NCBI GenBank assembly: GCA_023381645.1
Contig: JAMCRJ010000037.1
Span: forward strand, 1 to 64,000
From: Gammaproteobacteria bacterium
Lineage (GTDB): Bacteria; Pseudomonadota; Gammaproteobacteria; Acidithiobacillales; Acidithiobacillaceae
DNA: 64,000 nucleotides
Direction of reading: 5' to 3'
Shown: piece by piece, positions 35,583 through 45,771 of the stretch
How positions within the stretch are numbered: the first letter of the stretch is position 1
Layout of the letters: each line of letters starts with the position of its first letter
Position numbers and translations under genes: made by a program
Notes under the pieces: generated by a model
What the model was told of the DNA's origin: nothing
Seen by the model: the letters and a program-made list of their open reading frames with translations, nothing else
Databases searched by the model: none

Positions 35583-37175
35583 TTGCTCAGCACCGCCAAC
35601 CTCACCATGCAATTCGGGGCCAAGGCCCTCTTTGAAAACGTCTCTGTCGAGTTCGGCAATGGCAACCGCTATGGCCTTATCGGTGCCAATGGCAGTGGCA
35701 AGACGACGCTGATGAAAATTCTCGGTGGCGATCTGGAGCCCAGCTCCGGACACGTCAGCCTGAGCAGCGGCGAGCGTCTCGGCAAGCTGCGGCAGGATCA
35801 GTTTGCCTTTGAAGAATGCACCGTGCTGGACACGGTGATCATGGGCCATACCGAACTCTGGCGGGTCAAACAGGAACGCGATCGCCTCTATGCCCTGCCG
35901 GAGATGACCGACGAAGAAGGGATGGAAGTGGCGCATGTGGAGGTGGAGTTTGCCGAGTTGGGCGGCTATGCGGCCGAGTCCCGGGCTGGGGAGTTGCTGA
36001 GTGGTGTGGGTATTCCGCTGGAGCAGCATAGCGGATTGATGTCGGCGGTGTCACCCGGCTGGAAACTGCGGGTATTGCTGGCGCAGGCGCTTTTTGCCGA
36101 CCCGGACATTCTCTTGTTGGACGAGCCGACCAACAACCTCGACATTCATACCATCCAGTGGCTGGAAGAACTCATCGGCAACATCAACAGCACCGTCATC
36201 ATCATTTCCCATGACCGCCATTTTCTGAATAGCGTCTGTACCCATATGGCTGACCTGGACTATGGCGAGTTACGCATTTATCCCGGCAATTATGATGAAT
36301 ATATGCAGGCTTCAACTCTGGTGCGGGATCAGTTGCTCGCGGATAATGACAAGAAAAAGGAGAAGATGGCCGAGTTGCAGGGCTTTGTGAGCCGCTTCTC
36401 CGCCAATGCCTCCAAGGCCAAGCAGGCGACTTCCCGCGCCCGTCAGTTAGAGAAAATCCAGCTTGAAGAAGTGAAGCCTTCCAGTCGGCAAAATCCCTAT
36501 CTGGTCTTTCATCAGGAACGCAAACTCTATCGCAATGCCCTGGATGGGAAGGACCTGAGCAAATCCTTTGGCGATCTGCGCCTGTTTCATAAAATGCGCT
36601 TGCATGTCGAGGCGGGCGAACGGATTGCGATCATTGGCTCCAATGGTCTGGGCAAAACCACCTTGTTGCGTTGTCTGATGGGCGAATTGACCACAGACGC
36701 CGGCGAAATAAAATGGGCGGAGAATGCGCGTATCGGTTACTTCGCCCAGGATTATGCCCAGGAATTTGCGGAGGATATGACGCTTTTCGACTGGATGTGC
36801 CAGTGGCGCGGTGAGCGCGATGATGACCAGGCGATCCGCGGTGTGTTGGGCCGCCTGCTCTTCGGGCAGGATCAGGTCAATCGTTCGGTCAAGGTGCTCT
36901 CCGGTGGCGAAAAGGGCCGGATGCTCTTCGGCAAGCTCACCCTGCAGAAACCCAATGTGCTGATTCTCGATGAACCGACCAACCACCTGGATATGGAATC
37001 CATCGAGTCTCTCAACTCGGCCCTGGAGAAATACGACGGAACCTTGCTTTTTGTCAGTCATGACCGGGAATTTGTGTCTTCATTGGCCACCCGCATCATT
37101 GAATTCACCCCGCGGGGCATTCGGGACTTCAAGGGCACCTATGAAGATTATCTGCGCAGCCAGGGCATGGGGTAA
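35583..37175 (+). CDS. ybiT: ABC-F family ATPase YbiT
   Basis: 530 residues from a TTG at 35583 (CGGAG before it). [20 protein letters not shown] aligns base-for-base with the E. coli YbiT start, and the 89 codons of open frame before it cross the opposite-strand riboswitch and do not look coding. Two ABC domains (GANGSGKTT and [20 protein letters not shown] and [11 protein letters not shown]) with the linker [20 protein letters not shown] between them, and no membrane part. ABC-F proteins act on the ribosome. Stop is 12 bp from the convergent small membrane gene. Confidence 0.96.
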   Translation: MLSTANLTMQFGAKALFENVSVEFGNGNRYGLIGANGSGKTTLMKILGGDLEPSSGHVSLSSGERLGKLRQDQFAFEECTVLDTVIMGHTELWRVKQERDRLYALPEMTDEEGMEVAHVEVEFAELGGYAAESRAGELLSGVGIPLEQHSGLMSAVSPGWKLRVLLAQALFADPDILLLDEPTNNLDIHTIQWLEELIGNINSTVIIISHDRHFLNSVCTHMADLDYGELRIYPGNYDEYMQASTLVRDQLLADNDKKKEKMAELQGFVSRFSANASKAKQATSRARQLEKIQLEEVKPSSRQNPYLVFHQERKLYRNALDGKDLSKSFGDLRLFHKMRLHVEAGERIAIIGSNGLGKTTLLRCLMGELTTDAGEIKWAENARIGYFAQDYAQEFAEDMTLFDWMCQWRGERDDDQAIRGVLGRLLFGQDQVNRSVKVLSGGEKGRMLFGKLTLQKPNVLILDEPTNHLDMESIESLNSALEKYDGTLLFVSHDREFVSSLATRIIEFTPRGIRDFKGTYEDYLRSQGMG

Positions 37176-37187
37176 AGATCGGCGGGT

Positions 37188-37496
37188 TTATTTTTTCCGG
37201 TAAAATGGTTTCCATGTACCGATAAACAGCAAAACAACGCCGACCAGAAAAATTTCGCCGATCCATTTCCAGTGAACCGCATTCAGCACGTCCGCCAGAC
37301 GCAGCAGACTTTGCGCCTGGGCATCGGTGCCGTGGTGGACCGCCAGTTCCGCCACGGCGTTGGTTTTGAACACCACGCCCAGATAGCGCAGCACCATCAG
37401 CAACAGATCCGCAATAAGCAGCCCGGCGCCAATGTACACCCACCAGATGCGCAAAAAAGCGATGCGCCGCATCCGCCGCTCAGGCCCGCCAGCCAT
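37188..37496 (-). CDS. small membrane protein, 102 aa
   Basis: 102 residues with two hydrophobic helices (about 20-42 and 77-95) and a basic end (WKPFYRKK). I do not recognise the family. Its start overlaps the end of the phosphohexomutase gene by 17 bp in the same direction, so it is probably cotranscribed with it. The region between the helices, KTNAVAELAVHHGTDAQAQS, is polar and would be in the periplasm. Confidence 0.75.
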   Translation of the reverse strand: MAGGPERRMRRIAFLRIWWVYIGAGLLIADLLLMVLRYLGVVFKTNAVAELAVHHGTDAQAQSLLRLADVLNAVHWKWIGEIFLVGVVLLFIGTWKPFYRKK

Positions 37497-38931
37497 TCAT
37501 GATCTGTAAGGCCTTCCGCAGCATGGCCTCGGCTTGCTCCGGGCTATCGGCCTCCGTATAGCAGCGCAGTTCCGGCGCGTTGCCGGAAGGTCGCAGATGA
37601 ATGATGCTGCCCGACGCGAGGGTCACCCGGATGCCGTCCGTCAGATCCATGTCCTGCGCGGCACCCGCAACTTCTCCAAAGGCCGTGTTGAAGGCCACGA
37701 GATTGGCTGCCTTGTCCTCGCCGCGAAAAGTATCCATGTAGCGCTGGCTCAGCACCGTTGGAAAGTTCTGCAAACGGTCGCTGGCGGTATAACGGGGCGG
37801 CAGGTCGGTCAGCAGGTCCGCCAGGGGGACGCCACGATCCTGCGCCGCCGCAAGCACCGTCAGCATGGGCAGGATGGCGTCGCGGGTGGGAAGGGACGCC
37901 AGGGTGCGGCCATCACGGATAAGCGGGCTGCCCAACAGAAAACCCCCGTTGGCCTCATACCCGCAGACGGGCGTCAATCCCTCCTGCAAGGCGGCCTGCA
38001 TCGCCTCGATGACATAGGGAGAACCGATCCGGGTGCGGCGGATTTCCGGGAAAAATCCGGAGATTTCCAGCGCGGTGTTACTGCTCACCGGCGTAACCAC
38101 TGTGTAAGCACCTAAAGTGCGGGCGGTCAGTATTCCCAGGACGTCGCCGCGCCACCAGCGGCCCTCATGGTCGGCAATCATGGGACGGTCGGCGTCGCCG
38201 TCTGTGGTCAGGAGCGCATCGAGATGGTGCTCAGCCACCGCACTCTGCGCCAGAACCGTGTCTTCAGGGCGCAGTGCCTCGGTATCCAGGGCCACAAAAT
38301 CGGCAGAGCGGCCCAGGGGAAGCACCTCGGCACCCAGTGACTCCAGCAGTGTCACCAGCAGGTCACGGGCGACGCCGGAGTGCTGGTAGACGCCCAGTCG
38401 CCATCCGGCAAGACTGTTCGCGCCGAAAAAGTCCCGGTAACGCTGCTGATAGAGCGCCAGCCAGTGCGGGTCGGGATCAGGCAAAACGGCTGGTTTGCGC
38501 AGCGCGCCCACGTCGTCGAAAAGCGCTGCATCCACCGTCATGTCCTGACGCAGAATCCCGGCCTCATCGGCTTTGAGCAATTCTCCGCGGGGCAGGTTGA
38601 ATTTGATGCCATTGCGATCGAAAGGAATGTGGCTACCGGTGACCATCAGGGATGGCACTCCCACCGTCAACCCCGCAAAAGCCAGCGCCGGCGAGGGAAG
38701 GTATCCGGCGAAACGGGGCTGCCCGCCCCCCGCGAGGACGGCAGCCCAGGCCGCGGCCAGCATCCGCGGCGTGCTGGGACGCAGGTCGCCGCCCAGTATC
38801 ACCGCATCCCCGGCGTGAAACTCGCCGATTTCCGCAAGATAGCGCAGAAAAGCCCGCGTATGTACATAAACGACCTGATCCGTGAGATCCGCCACCAGAC
38901 CCCGCAACCCACTTGTCCCAAAAGCCGTCAT
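37480..38931 (-). CDS. phosphomannomutase/phosphoglucomutase family protein
   Basis: 483 residues from the ATG at 38931 (AGAGGGGC upstream); ATGs at 38964 and further up are possible but add no family sequence. N-terminal TAFGTSGLRG, phosphoserine loop VTGSHIPFDRNGIKF (Ser100; most relatives have TASHNP), metal loop TTDGDADRP, sugar loop GYEANGGFLLG, and phosphate loop RPSGNAPELR. Interconverts hexose 1- and 6-phosphates, so it could feed glucan, LPS or nucleotide-sugar synthesis. The substrate is not set by these motifs. Confidence 0.9.
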   Translation of the reverse strand: MTAFGTSGLRGLVADLTDQVVYVHTRAFLRYLAEIGEFHAGDAVILGGDLRPSTPRMLAAAWAAVLAGGGQPRFAGYLPSPALAFAGLTVGVPSLMVTGSHIPFDRNGIKFNLPRGELLKADEAGILRQDMTVDAALFDDVGALRKPAVLPDPDPHWLALYQQRYRDFFGANSLAGWRLGVYQHSGVARDLLVTLLESLGAEVLPLGRSADFVALDTEALRPEDTVLAQSAVAEHHLDALLTTDGDADRPMIADHEGRWWRGDVLGILTARTLGAYTVVTPVSSNTALEISGFFPEIRRTRIGSPYVIEAMQAALQEGLTPVCGYEANGGFLLGSPLIRDGRTLASLPTRDAILPMLTVLAAAQDRGVPLADLLTDLPPRYTASDRLQNFPTVLSQRYMDTFRGEDKAANLVAFNTAFGEVAGAAQDMDLTDGIRVTLASGSIIHLRPSGNAPELRCYTEADSPEQAEAMLRKALQIMNGWRA

Positions 38932-39109
38932 CACCTGCCCCTCTGTGTCTGCCGTTTCGCCCATGATAACTGCAAGGCGCTGGCGGGGATACCGGCGGAC
39001 CACCCCGAACCGCTTCCCCTCCTGCCCCCACACTGTGTACCATATGCGGTTTGCACGGCGGCATCGTCCTGGTGCATTTCCCGATACCATCAAACCACCG
39101 AGCGCACCC

Positions 39110-42100
39110 ATGCCTACCAATAATGACTGGATGAACTGGCACCGCGATACCAGTGCGATGCCCACGCTGGTGACGTACGGTTACGAAGATATCCGCAGAT
39201 GGATGGGGGATCTGGAGATTCGCAAAGCCCAACCTTACCAGAAGTCCATCAGCCATCTGGAGCAGCGTGGCAGCACCGACCTCTCTGCCCTGGTGCAGGG
39301 CACGGCACGTACGCCATACCGAGTAGACATCCACCTCAGCCAAGGGCATCTGGTAACCCTGTGTACCTGCCCGGTAGGCAGTCGCTGCAAACACGTCACC
39401 GCGGTGCTCCTGGCTCTGTTGGCCGGTCGTAGCCACACTGCGCTGACGCCGGCCTCGGCTTTGCGTCCGCATGTGATGCAATGGCTGAGCGAACTGCGCT
39501 CGCATCTGGACCCACCCAAACCCAAGCCGCCGACTACCACTCATGCCCTGTACTGGCTGCTGGAACCGAACAGCCGACATCATCAGGGTCCGGTTCTCAG
39601 TTGTCGTAAGGCCCGCCTGAACAAAAGCGGAGAATGTGCTGGCCTCACCGCCTGGTACAATTTTGAAGGCGCCCAGCGCCGCCCGCCCAGCTTCATCGAC
39701 GAAGCGGACCAGCGCGCTCTGCGCCGTCTGCTGCTGGAAGATCCCTATGCCAGCCAAACCGGCGAATTTGATCTCGGCCCCCGCCACGGTGCCGCAGCAC
39801 TCGCCATACTCGCCGGTACCGGACGCCTCTTCGCCAGCTCGCCAGCCAACCCGGCACTGCGACTCGGTGACAACCGGCCTGGCACACTGGTCTGGAAGGT
39901 CAGCAAGGGCGGGGAACAATATCCGGCACTGGAAACCACGCCGCCCGCTACCAGCTTCCTTCCCCTGGATACCACCTGGTACCTGGATGGCAAAACCGGG
40001 GAAATCGGCCCGATCGAGACGGACCTGCCGACCACGGTCCTGCGCGACCTGCTGCAGGCCCCGCCCCTCAATGCGCAAGAAGCCATTCTTTTGCGCGAGA
40101 TGCTGGAGCAATCGGTGCCCGGTCTCCCCGCACCCGTGGCCGACCCCGGACAGGGCCTACGGGAGATCGAAGCGCCTCTGCAAGCCCTGCTCTGGTGCGA
40201 CACTCTGGCCCTCCTCGGTATTCAGGCACACCGCAACTATGCGAGCCAATGGAGTCCTACCTGCCGCTTCGATTATGCGCAGCCCACATTTGTGTATGGT
40301 CCCGCACGCGTTGCCGTAGATGACGACAGTGCCATCCAGACCCTCAACAATGGTGAGATGGTTCGGATAACACGCGACAGGACAGCCGAAAAACAGGCAC
40401 TGCAGGCACTCGGGAAAACAGGCCTGAAACCTGCCAGTGGCGGCTTTTTCCACAGTCTGTCGCCGCTGCCTCATCCCATCTACGGGCTGGCCAGCGAAGC
40501 CGACTGGGACGGGTTCATGTCAACGGGCGTCGAGACCCTCCGTGAGCAGGGTTGGGAGGTACGCTGGCCGGATGGCTTCCGCCACTACTTCCTGCAAGTG
40601 GACGAATGGGATATGCAGGTAGATGGTGCCGAAGAAGGATGGCTGGGCCTCGATGTCGGTATCGTGGTGGATGGCAAGCGGCTGGCGCTGCCCCCCCTGC
40701 TGGGCGCGCTCTTCGCCCGCGATCCGCGCTGGCTGAATCCAGGCGGTCTCAGTACCATTCCCGATGATGAGTATATCCATCTGCACACCCCGGCGGGCGT
40801 GCCTATCCAGACTACGGCGGATCGCCTGAAACCTCTGGTCGGAACCCTCATCGACCTGTTCAGCCTGGACGGCGGGGGGCCTTTGCGGATGTCCGCCCTT
40901 GACGCGCCCCGCCTCGCCCGGTTGGTGGACGGCAGCCAGTGGCGCAGTGAAGGGATGGATGCCGTGCGCGCTCTGGCTAGATCTTTGCCTCAAAACGGAG
41001 AGATTCCCCCCGTCCCTCTGCCCGCAGGTTTTGCCCTCCCCCTGCGCGCCTATCAACAGGATGGGCTTGCCTGGCTGCAATTCCTGCGCGAGCATCATTT
41101 GGGTGGCATTCTCGCGGACGACATGGGTCTCGGCAAAACCGCGCAAACCCTCGCCCACCTGCTGCTGGAGAAGGAGAGTGGCCGCCTGACGGATCCCGCT
41201 TTGATCATCATGCCTACCTCGCTGATTCACAACTGGCGGGAAGAGGCGGCACGCTTCACTCCCGACCTGCGGGTACTCTCCCTGCACGGCAAAGAGCGCA
41301 GCAGCCGGTTCGCCCAGATACCCGACAATGACCTGATTCTTACCACCTATCCGCTGATCTGGCGGGACGTCGAAACGCTCAGAAACCGGCACTTTCATTT
41401 GCTGATTCTCGATGAGGCACAGATGGTCAAGAACGCGCAGGGCCGTGCCGCCGAAGCCATCCGTGAGATTCCTACCCGGCATCGGCTCGCCCTCACCGGC
41501 ACCCCCCTGGAAAATCATCTCGGCGAACTCTGGGCACAATTCGACTTCTTCCTGCCTGGCTTTCTCGGCGACCAGCGCAGTTTCCAACGGGCCTGGCGCG
41601 GTCCCATCGAGCGCCACGGAGATGCCGAGCGTCTGGATTTATTGGCCCGTCGGGTGCGCCCCTTCATCCTGCGCCGCCGCAAGGAGGATGTTGCCAAGGA
41701 ACTCCCCGAGAAAACCATCATTATCCGCTCCATGGATATCGAAGGGGCGCAGCGCGACCTTTATGAGACGGTACGCAGCGCCATGGACGAACGGATCCGC
41801 CGGGAAATCGCCGCCAAAGGTTTTCAGCGCAGCCAGATCGTCATCCTCGACGCCATGCTCAAACTCCGCCAAGTCTGCTGTGACCCGCGCCTGCTCAAGA
41901 GTGAAAAGGCGCGAAAGGTACAGGACAGCGCCAAACTCGCCCTGCTCATGGAGATGATTCCCGAGCTGCTGGCGGAAGGTCGCCAGATTCTGCTGTTTTC
42001 GCAATTCACCGAGATGCTCGCCCTGATCAGTGCGTGCCTCGACAAGATGCATATCCCTTACGTGCTGCTCACTGGCAGCACCCAGGATCGCAAGACGCCC

Positions 42101-42451
42101 ATCGACCGCTTTCAGCGCGGTGAAGTACCACTCTTCCTGATCAGCCTCAAGGCGGGCGGCGTCGGCCTCAACCTCACGGCAGCAGACACTGTGATTCACT
42201 ATGACCCGTGGTGGAACCCCGCCGCCGAAAATCAGGCCACCGATCGCGCCCACCGCATCGGTCAGAAACGTCAGGTTTTTGTTTACAAGCTGATTGTTGC
42301 CGGGAGCATTGAAGAAAAAATCCTGGCCCTGCAGGAGAAAAAAGCCGTTCTCGCCGCAGGTGTGCTGGAGAAAGCGCAGAAAGAAAAGCTCCGTTTCGGC
42401 CCCGACGACTTGGCCTCCCTGCTCGCGCCGTTGCCGGATGCCTCGCGCTGA
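39110..42451 (+). CDS. SNF2-family helicase with N-terminal SWIM zinc finger
   Basis: About 1113 residues from the ATG at 39110; an ATG at 39131 is also possible, and neither has a clear ribosome site. SWIM finger CTCPVGSRCKH (Cys85, Cys87, Cys93, His95). The middle (about 100-640) is large and unrecognised. SNF2 core from about 640: ILADDMGLGKTAQTL, LILDEAQMVKN, ALTGTPLEN, SLKAGGVGLNLT, HYDPWWNPA and DRAHRIGQ. Probable DNA translocase acting in transcription recycling, repair or defence. No methyltransferase or nuclease partner is next to it. Confidence 0.92.
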   Translation: MPTNNDWMNWHRDTSAMPTLVTYGYEDIRRWMGDLEIRKAQPYQKSISHLEQRGSTDLSALVQGTARTPYRVDIHLSQGHLVTLCTCPVGSRCKHVTAVLLALLAGRSHTALTPASALRPHVMQWLSELRSHLDPPKPKPPTTTHALYWLLEPNSRHHQGPVLSCRKARLNKSGECAGLTAWYNFEGAQRRPPSFIDEADQRALRRLLLEDPYASQTGEFDLGPRHGAAALAILAGTGRLFASSPANPALRLGDNRPGTLVWKVSKGGEQYPALETTPPATSFLPLDTTWYLDGKTGEIGPIETDLPTTVLRDLLQAPPLNAQEAILLREMLEQSVPGLPAPVADPGQGLREIEAPLQALLWCDTLALLGIQAHRNYASQWSPTCRFDYAQPTFVYGPARVAVDDDSAIQTLNNGEMVRITRDRTAEKQALQALGKTGLKPASGGFFHSLSPLPHPIYGLASEADWDGFMSTGVETLREQGWEVRWPDGFRHYFLQVDEWDMQVDGAEEGWLGLDVGIVVDGKRLALPPLLGALFARDPRWLNPGGLSTIPDDEYIHLHTPAGVPIQTTADRLKPLVGTLIDLFSLDGGGPLRMSALDAPRLARLVDGSQWRSEGMDAVRALARSLPQNGEIPPVPLPAGFALPLRAYQQDGLAWLQFLREHHLGGILADDMGLGKTAQTLAHLLLEKESGRLTDPALIIMPTSLIHNWREEAARFTPDLRVLSLHGKERSSRFAQIPDNDLILTTYPLIWRDVETLRNRHFHLLILDEAQMVKNAQGRAAEAIREIPTRHRLALTGTPLENHLGELWAQFDFFLPGFLGDQRSFQRAWRGPIERHGDAERLDLLARRVRPFILRRRKEDVAKELPEKTIIIRSMDIEGAQRDLYETVRSAMDERIRREIAAKGFQRSQIVILDAMLKLRQVCCDPRLLKSEKARKVQDSAKLALLMEMIPELLAEGRQILLFSQFTEMLALISACLDKMHIPYVLLTGSTQDRKTPIDRFQRGEVPLFLISLKAGGVGLNLTAADTVIHYDPWWNPAAENQATDRAHRIGQKRQVFVYKLIVAGSIEEKILALQEKKAVLAAGVLEKAQKEKLRFGPDDLASLLAPLPDASR

Positions 42452-42611
42452 GACAGGAGCCGCAGCGCTTCCTGAACGGCACACTTGGTGGCATGATGTT
42501 CTTCAGCAAACTCCGGGGGGTCAAGGCGTATGCAGGCAGCACACACAGCGGACCGATGGCACCATTTCATCGTAGGGGGTGTCCTGCGCCGTTCATCAGG
42601 CAGCAGTGCCG

Positions 42612-44588
42612 ATGGCCGCGTTTAAGGCGGCATTGAGAATACGCTCCTCCCGTCCCGCGGCGGTCCTGGTGTCGCTTGTGCTGTGGATGGGTTGCGGAAC
42701 ACCCGTAGCGACGGCCGGTACCCTCAGTGCCGTTCAGGAGCGACTCCTGAACTCGGCGGCAAGCGCCTTCGCTCAGGGTGACTATCGCCCCGCCGCCGAC
42801 GCGCTCCCCGAGCTGGCAGATACCTACATGGGATCGTGGGTGGGCTACTGGTCTCTGCAACCCCGCCTCAACATCATGACCCAGAGCCAATACCAGCGCT
42901 ATACCCTGCACTATCCGGGCGGGGTGGCGCATCATCTGCTGCGCCGGCAATGGCTGCTGGAACTCGCGCGCCGCAGGGACTGGCCGGACTTCACCCAGGT
43001 GTATCAGGCCGGCAGCCCTCCTGACCTGATTTCCTTGCGCTGCGATGCGGCGCGCGACCCGCTGCTGCGCCCCAGCATGGTAGTTGCCCCCTTCTTCCTC
43101 TGGAGCAGTGCTCCGGCGAACGATCCGGCCTGCAACGCCATGGCGCGTGTCTATCTGGCACAGGGGCAAATCATGACGTCCGAGCTGTGGCATCGCCTGC
43201 GGCAAATGTACGAGGCCTCGGCCTTCAGCGCCGCGTTGGGCTTTGCACCGTTTTTGCCTCCGCCGCAATCCAGCCAGCTTGCGCAGACGGTAACGGCACC
43301 TGCTACGTGGATCTCTCAGCAGATTCAGCAATACGGCACCGGCAACTGGCCAGCCGGTCAGGCCCATTTGCTGGTGCTCGCCCTCTTGCGCCTCGCTGCT
43401 ACTCACCCCGCGCAGGCGGCACAGTTTGTGCGGGCCCTTGGCGTTCTCTCTGCCGCTGATAAGTCGCTGGTACTTTATAACAGTGCCTACCATGCCACGC
43501 TGTCCTTTCGTTCCGAATCCGGACACTGGTATGCCCAGGCTTACGCCGCCGACCCGCAGTTCCACCCCCGGCCCCGACTGCTGGCCTGGATGGTCCGTAC
43601 GGCATTGCGCAACGGTGACTGGAACATGGTGGAGCAGGCCACCCGGCAGATGGACTCCGTCCAACGGCAGCAGCGGCAGTGGCAATTCTGGTCCGCGATC
43701 GCACAACTCCAGCTTGGACAAACGCAGGCCGCCTATGCCACGCTGGCGGCTCTAGAATCTCCGTGGACTTATTACGGGCAACTGGCCATGGCGACGTTCA
43801 ACAGACCTCTGATCCTGAAGCCAGACAACCCGCCCGCGCCCATCGAAGTGAGCGCTACTCCTGTGAATAATGCTCCCGGGCGGATCGCGGTCACACTCTA
43901 TCATCTCGGACTCTATTTCGACGCCCTTGCCGAATGGGACCAGTTTTTGAAGGGGTTGAACGGACCAGCGGAAATCCAGGCCGCAGCCCGGATGGCCTTT
44001 CAGCATGAGGCGTGGCTGCTGGGCATCCATGCCAGCAGCCTGATTCGCGGTGGGAAAGACTGGAGACAAGGCTACGTGCTTCCCTATGTACAGGAAATCA
44101 GTGCCGCCGCAGCCCAAACCGGCTTGCGCCGCGCCTTTCTTGCCGGGCTGATCCGGCAGGAATCGGGTTTTGCGTTCGGCATCCGGTCCGACGTCGGCGC
44201 GCAAGGCCTGATGCAGGTGATGCCCGCCACCGCCCGGTGGCTACAAACCCATGTCGCCGGCACCGCCACCGCCGATCTGCACAGCGTCCACGGCAACCTG
44301 ACCCTGGGTTCGCACTATCTGAGTCTTCAGCAACAGCATTTTGGTGGCTCCGAGCTGCTGGCTGCGGCGGCCTATAACGCCGGACCCGGCGCACCGCAAC
44401 GCTGGCTGAGCCGTTGGACACCGGCCCCGGGACCATGGGCTGGCCCGATTTTCACCGCGAACATCCCCTTTCGGCAAACCCGCCACTATGTGCAAAGCGT
44501 GCTGACCAACACGGTTGTCTACGCCGCCATTCTCGACCGCAAGCCGCAAACCATATGGCCTGAGTGGCGCCTCGGCACCAACCCGTAA
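42612..44588 (+). CDS. slt: soluble lytic murein transglycosylase
   Basis: 658 residues from the ATG at 42612; a GTG at 42579 would add 11. Signal peptide ending near ATA at about 35. Long helical superhelix (about 40-480) as in Slt70, then the lysozyme-like domain: catalytic Glu in LIRQESGFAFGIRSDVGAQG, LMQVMPATARWL, and AAAYNAGPGAPQRWL. Periplasmic enzyme that cuts peptidoglycan between MurNAc and GlcNAc to 1,6-anhydro products. Full length for the family. Confidence 0.93.
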   Translation: MAAFKAALRIRSSRPAAVLVSLVLWMGCGTPVATAGTLSAVQERLLNSAASAFAQGDYRPAADALPELADTYMGSWVGYWSLQPRLNIMTQSQYQRYTLHYPGGVAHHLLRRQWLLELARRRDWPDFTQVYQAGSPPDLISLRCDAARDPLLRPSMVVAPFFLWSSAPANDPACNAMARVYLAQGQIMTSELWHRLRQMYEASAFSAALGFAPFLPPPQSSQLAQTVTAPATWISQQIQQYGTGNWPAGQAHLLVLALLRLAATHPAQAAQFVRALGVLSAADKSLVLYNSAYHATLSFRSESGHWYAQAYAADPQFHPRPRLLAWMVRTALRNGDWNMVEQATRQMDSVQRQQRQWQFWSAIAQLQLGQTQAAYATLAALESPWTYYGQLAMATFNRPLILKPDNPPAPIEVSATPVNNAPGRIAVTLYHLGLYFDALAEWDQFLKGLNGPAEIQAAARMAFQHEAWLLGIHASSLIRGGKDWRQGYVLPYVQEISAAAAQTGLRRAFLAGLIRQESGFAFGIRSDVGAQGLMQVMPATARWLQTHVAGTATADLHSVHGNLTLGSHYLSLQQQHFGGSELLAAAAYNAGPGAPQRWLSRWTPAPGPWAGPIFTANIPFRQTRHYVQSVLTNTVVYAAILDRKPQTIWPEWRLGTNP

Positions 44589-44664
44589 TCCGCTTCGCGG
44601 TCCATGCAGTGCACTCCGTCTATGCTATGCTGTTATCCACAGGTCACAGGGAGTCTGCGTCACC

Positions 44665-45771
44665 ATGGCAGCACCCGGTTTTCTTCCCCGCCCCCACTTC
44701 CAGCACCTGCTGACCGCCCTGATTGCGGCGGGCTATCTCTGTCTGGGTCCCAGGGTGCGGGACGGCGCCATTGTTTACGAAAGGTTGGACAGTGCCGACG
44801 ATCTGCCACGGGGAGTCCACGACCATCAGCAGCCGGGCGTGTACCGGCTTCACCGCGACGAGAGCCCGCGCCGTTTCGCCTGGGCCAACGGTCCCCAGGC
44901 CCTCAAGCCGCTGCTCTTCGCCCCCCGCGAGATCCTCTGGACCGGCGCTGCGGGGAGTGACGGGGGCATAAACTTTCACCCCGAGATGCCGGAAACCCTG
45001 CCCACCGCCGTCATCGGCGTGCGCGCCTGCGATCTGGCGGCGCTGCGTCTGCAGGACCAGCACTTTCTGGAGGGGCCTTTCCCGGATCCCCATTATGGAG
45101 CCCGGCGCAGGAATCTTTTCCTGGTGGCGGTGCATTGCACCCATCCCGCAGCCACCTGCTTCTGCGCCTCTACCGGCGACGGGCCGCGGGCTGAGTCGGG
45201 TTTCGACCTGGCCCTGGCGGAACTCGATGAGGGCTTCATTGTGACGGCGGGAAGCCCCGAGGGCGAGGCGCTGCTCGGGCAACTGCCCCTCCAGGCCCAG
45301 GATCCCGCCCAGCAGGCCACCGCCGACGGGGAGATCATTGCCGCCGCCCAGGCGCAGCAACGCGCCCTGCCGTCCCGCAACCTGCGTGAAGGCCTCTTTG
45401 CCAACCTGCACCATCCCCGCTGGGACGATGTGGCCCAGCGCTGCCTGTCCTGCACCAACTGCAGCTCCGTCTGCCCCACCTGTTTCTGCCACGCCGAGAC
45501 GGAGGAGCCAGCCATGGATGGCCTGCGCAGTACCCATTCCCGGCAATGGGACTCCTGTTTCACCGAAGGCCACAGCGCTATCCATGGCATCGTCATCCGC
45601 GCCGATACCCGCCTGCGCTATCGCCAGTGGCTGACCCACAAGCTCGGGAGCTGGCACGACCAGTACGGCCGCTCCGGCTGCGTGGGTTGCGGGCGCTGCA
45701 TCGCGTGGTGCCCGGCGGGCATCGACATCACCGCGGAAGCGGCGGCCGTCTGCGGAGGGGATCATGCCTGA
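44665..45771 (+). CDS. hyhB: group 3b [NiFe] sulfhydrogenase beta subunit (iron-sulfur)
   Basis: 368 residues from the ATG at 44665 (AGGGAG upstream). Two [4Fe-4S] motifs near the C-terminus, [14 protein letters not shown] and [15 protein letters not shown], and the family run [19 protein letters not shown]. This subunit links the gamma flavoprotein to the small subunit. The order hyhB-G-S-L is the same as in archaeal sulfhydrogenase I. It is the first gene of the operon; the 76 bp before it hold no -24/-12 match. Confidence 0.93.
   Translation: MAAPGFLPRPHFQHLLTALIAAGYLCLGPRVRDGAIVYERLDSADDLPRGVHDHQQPGVYRLHRDESPRRFAWANGPQALKPLLFAPREILWTGAAGSDGGINFHPEMPETLPTAVIGVRACDLAALRLQDQHFLEGPFPDPHYGARRRNLFLVAVHCTHPAATCFCASTGDGPRAESGFDLALAELDEGFIVTAGSPEGEALLGQLPLQAQDPAQQATADGEIIAAAQAQQRALPSRNLREGLFANLHHPRWDDVAQRCLSCTNCSSVCPTCFCHAETEEPAMDGLRSTHSRQWDSCFTEGHSAIHGIVIRADTRLRYRQWLTHKLGSWHDQYGRSGCVGCGRCIAWCPAGIDITAEAAAVCGGDHA

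Noticed and set aside
44589..44664. Sigma-54 promoter for the hydrogenase operon
   Set aside because: RpoN control is common for hydrogenases, but no TGGC-N8-TGC pattern stands in the 76 bp before hyhB.
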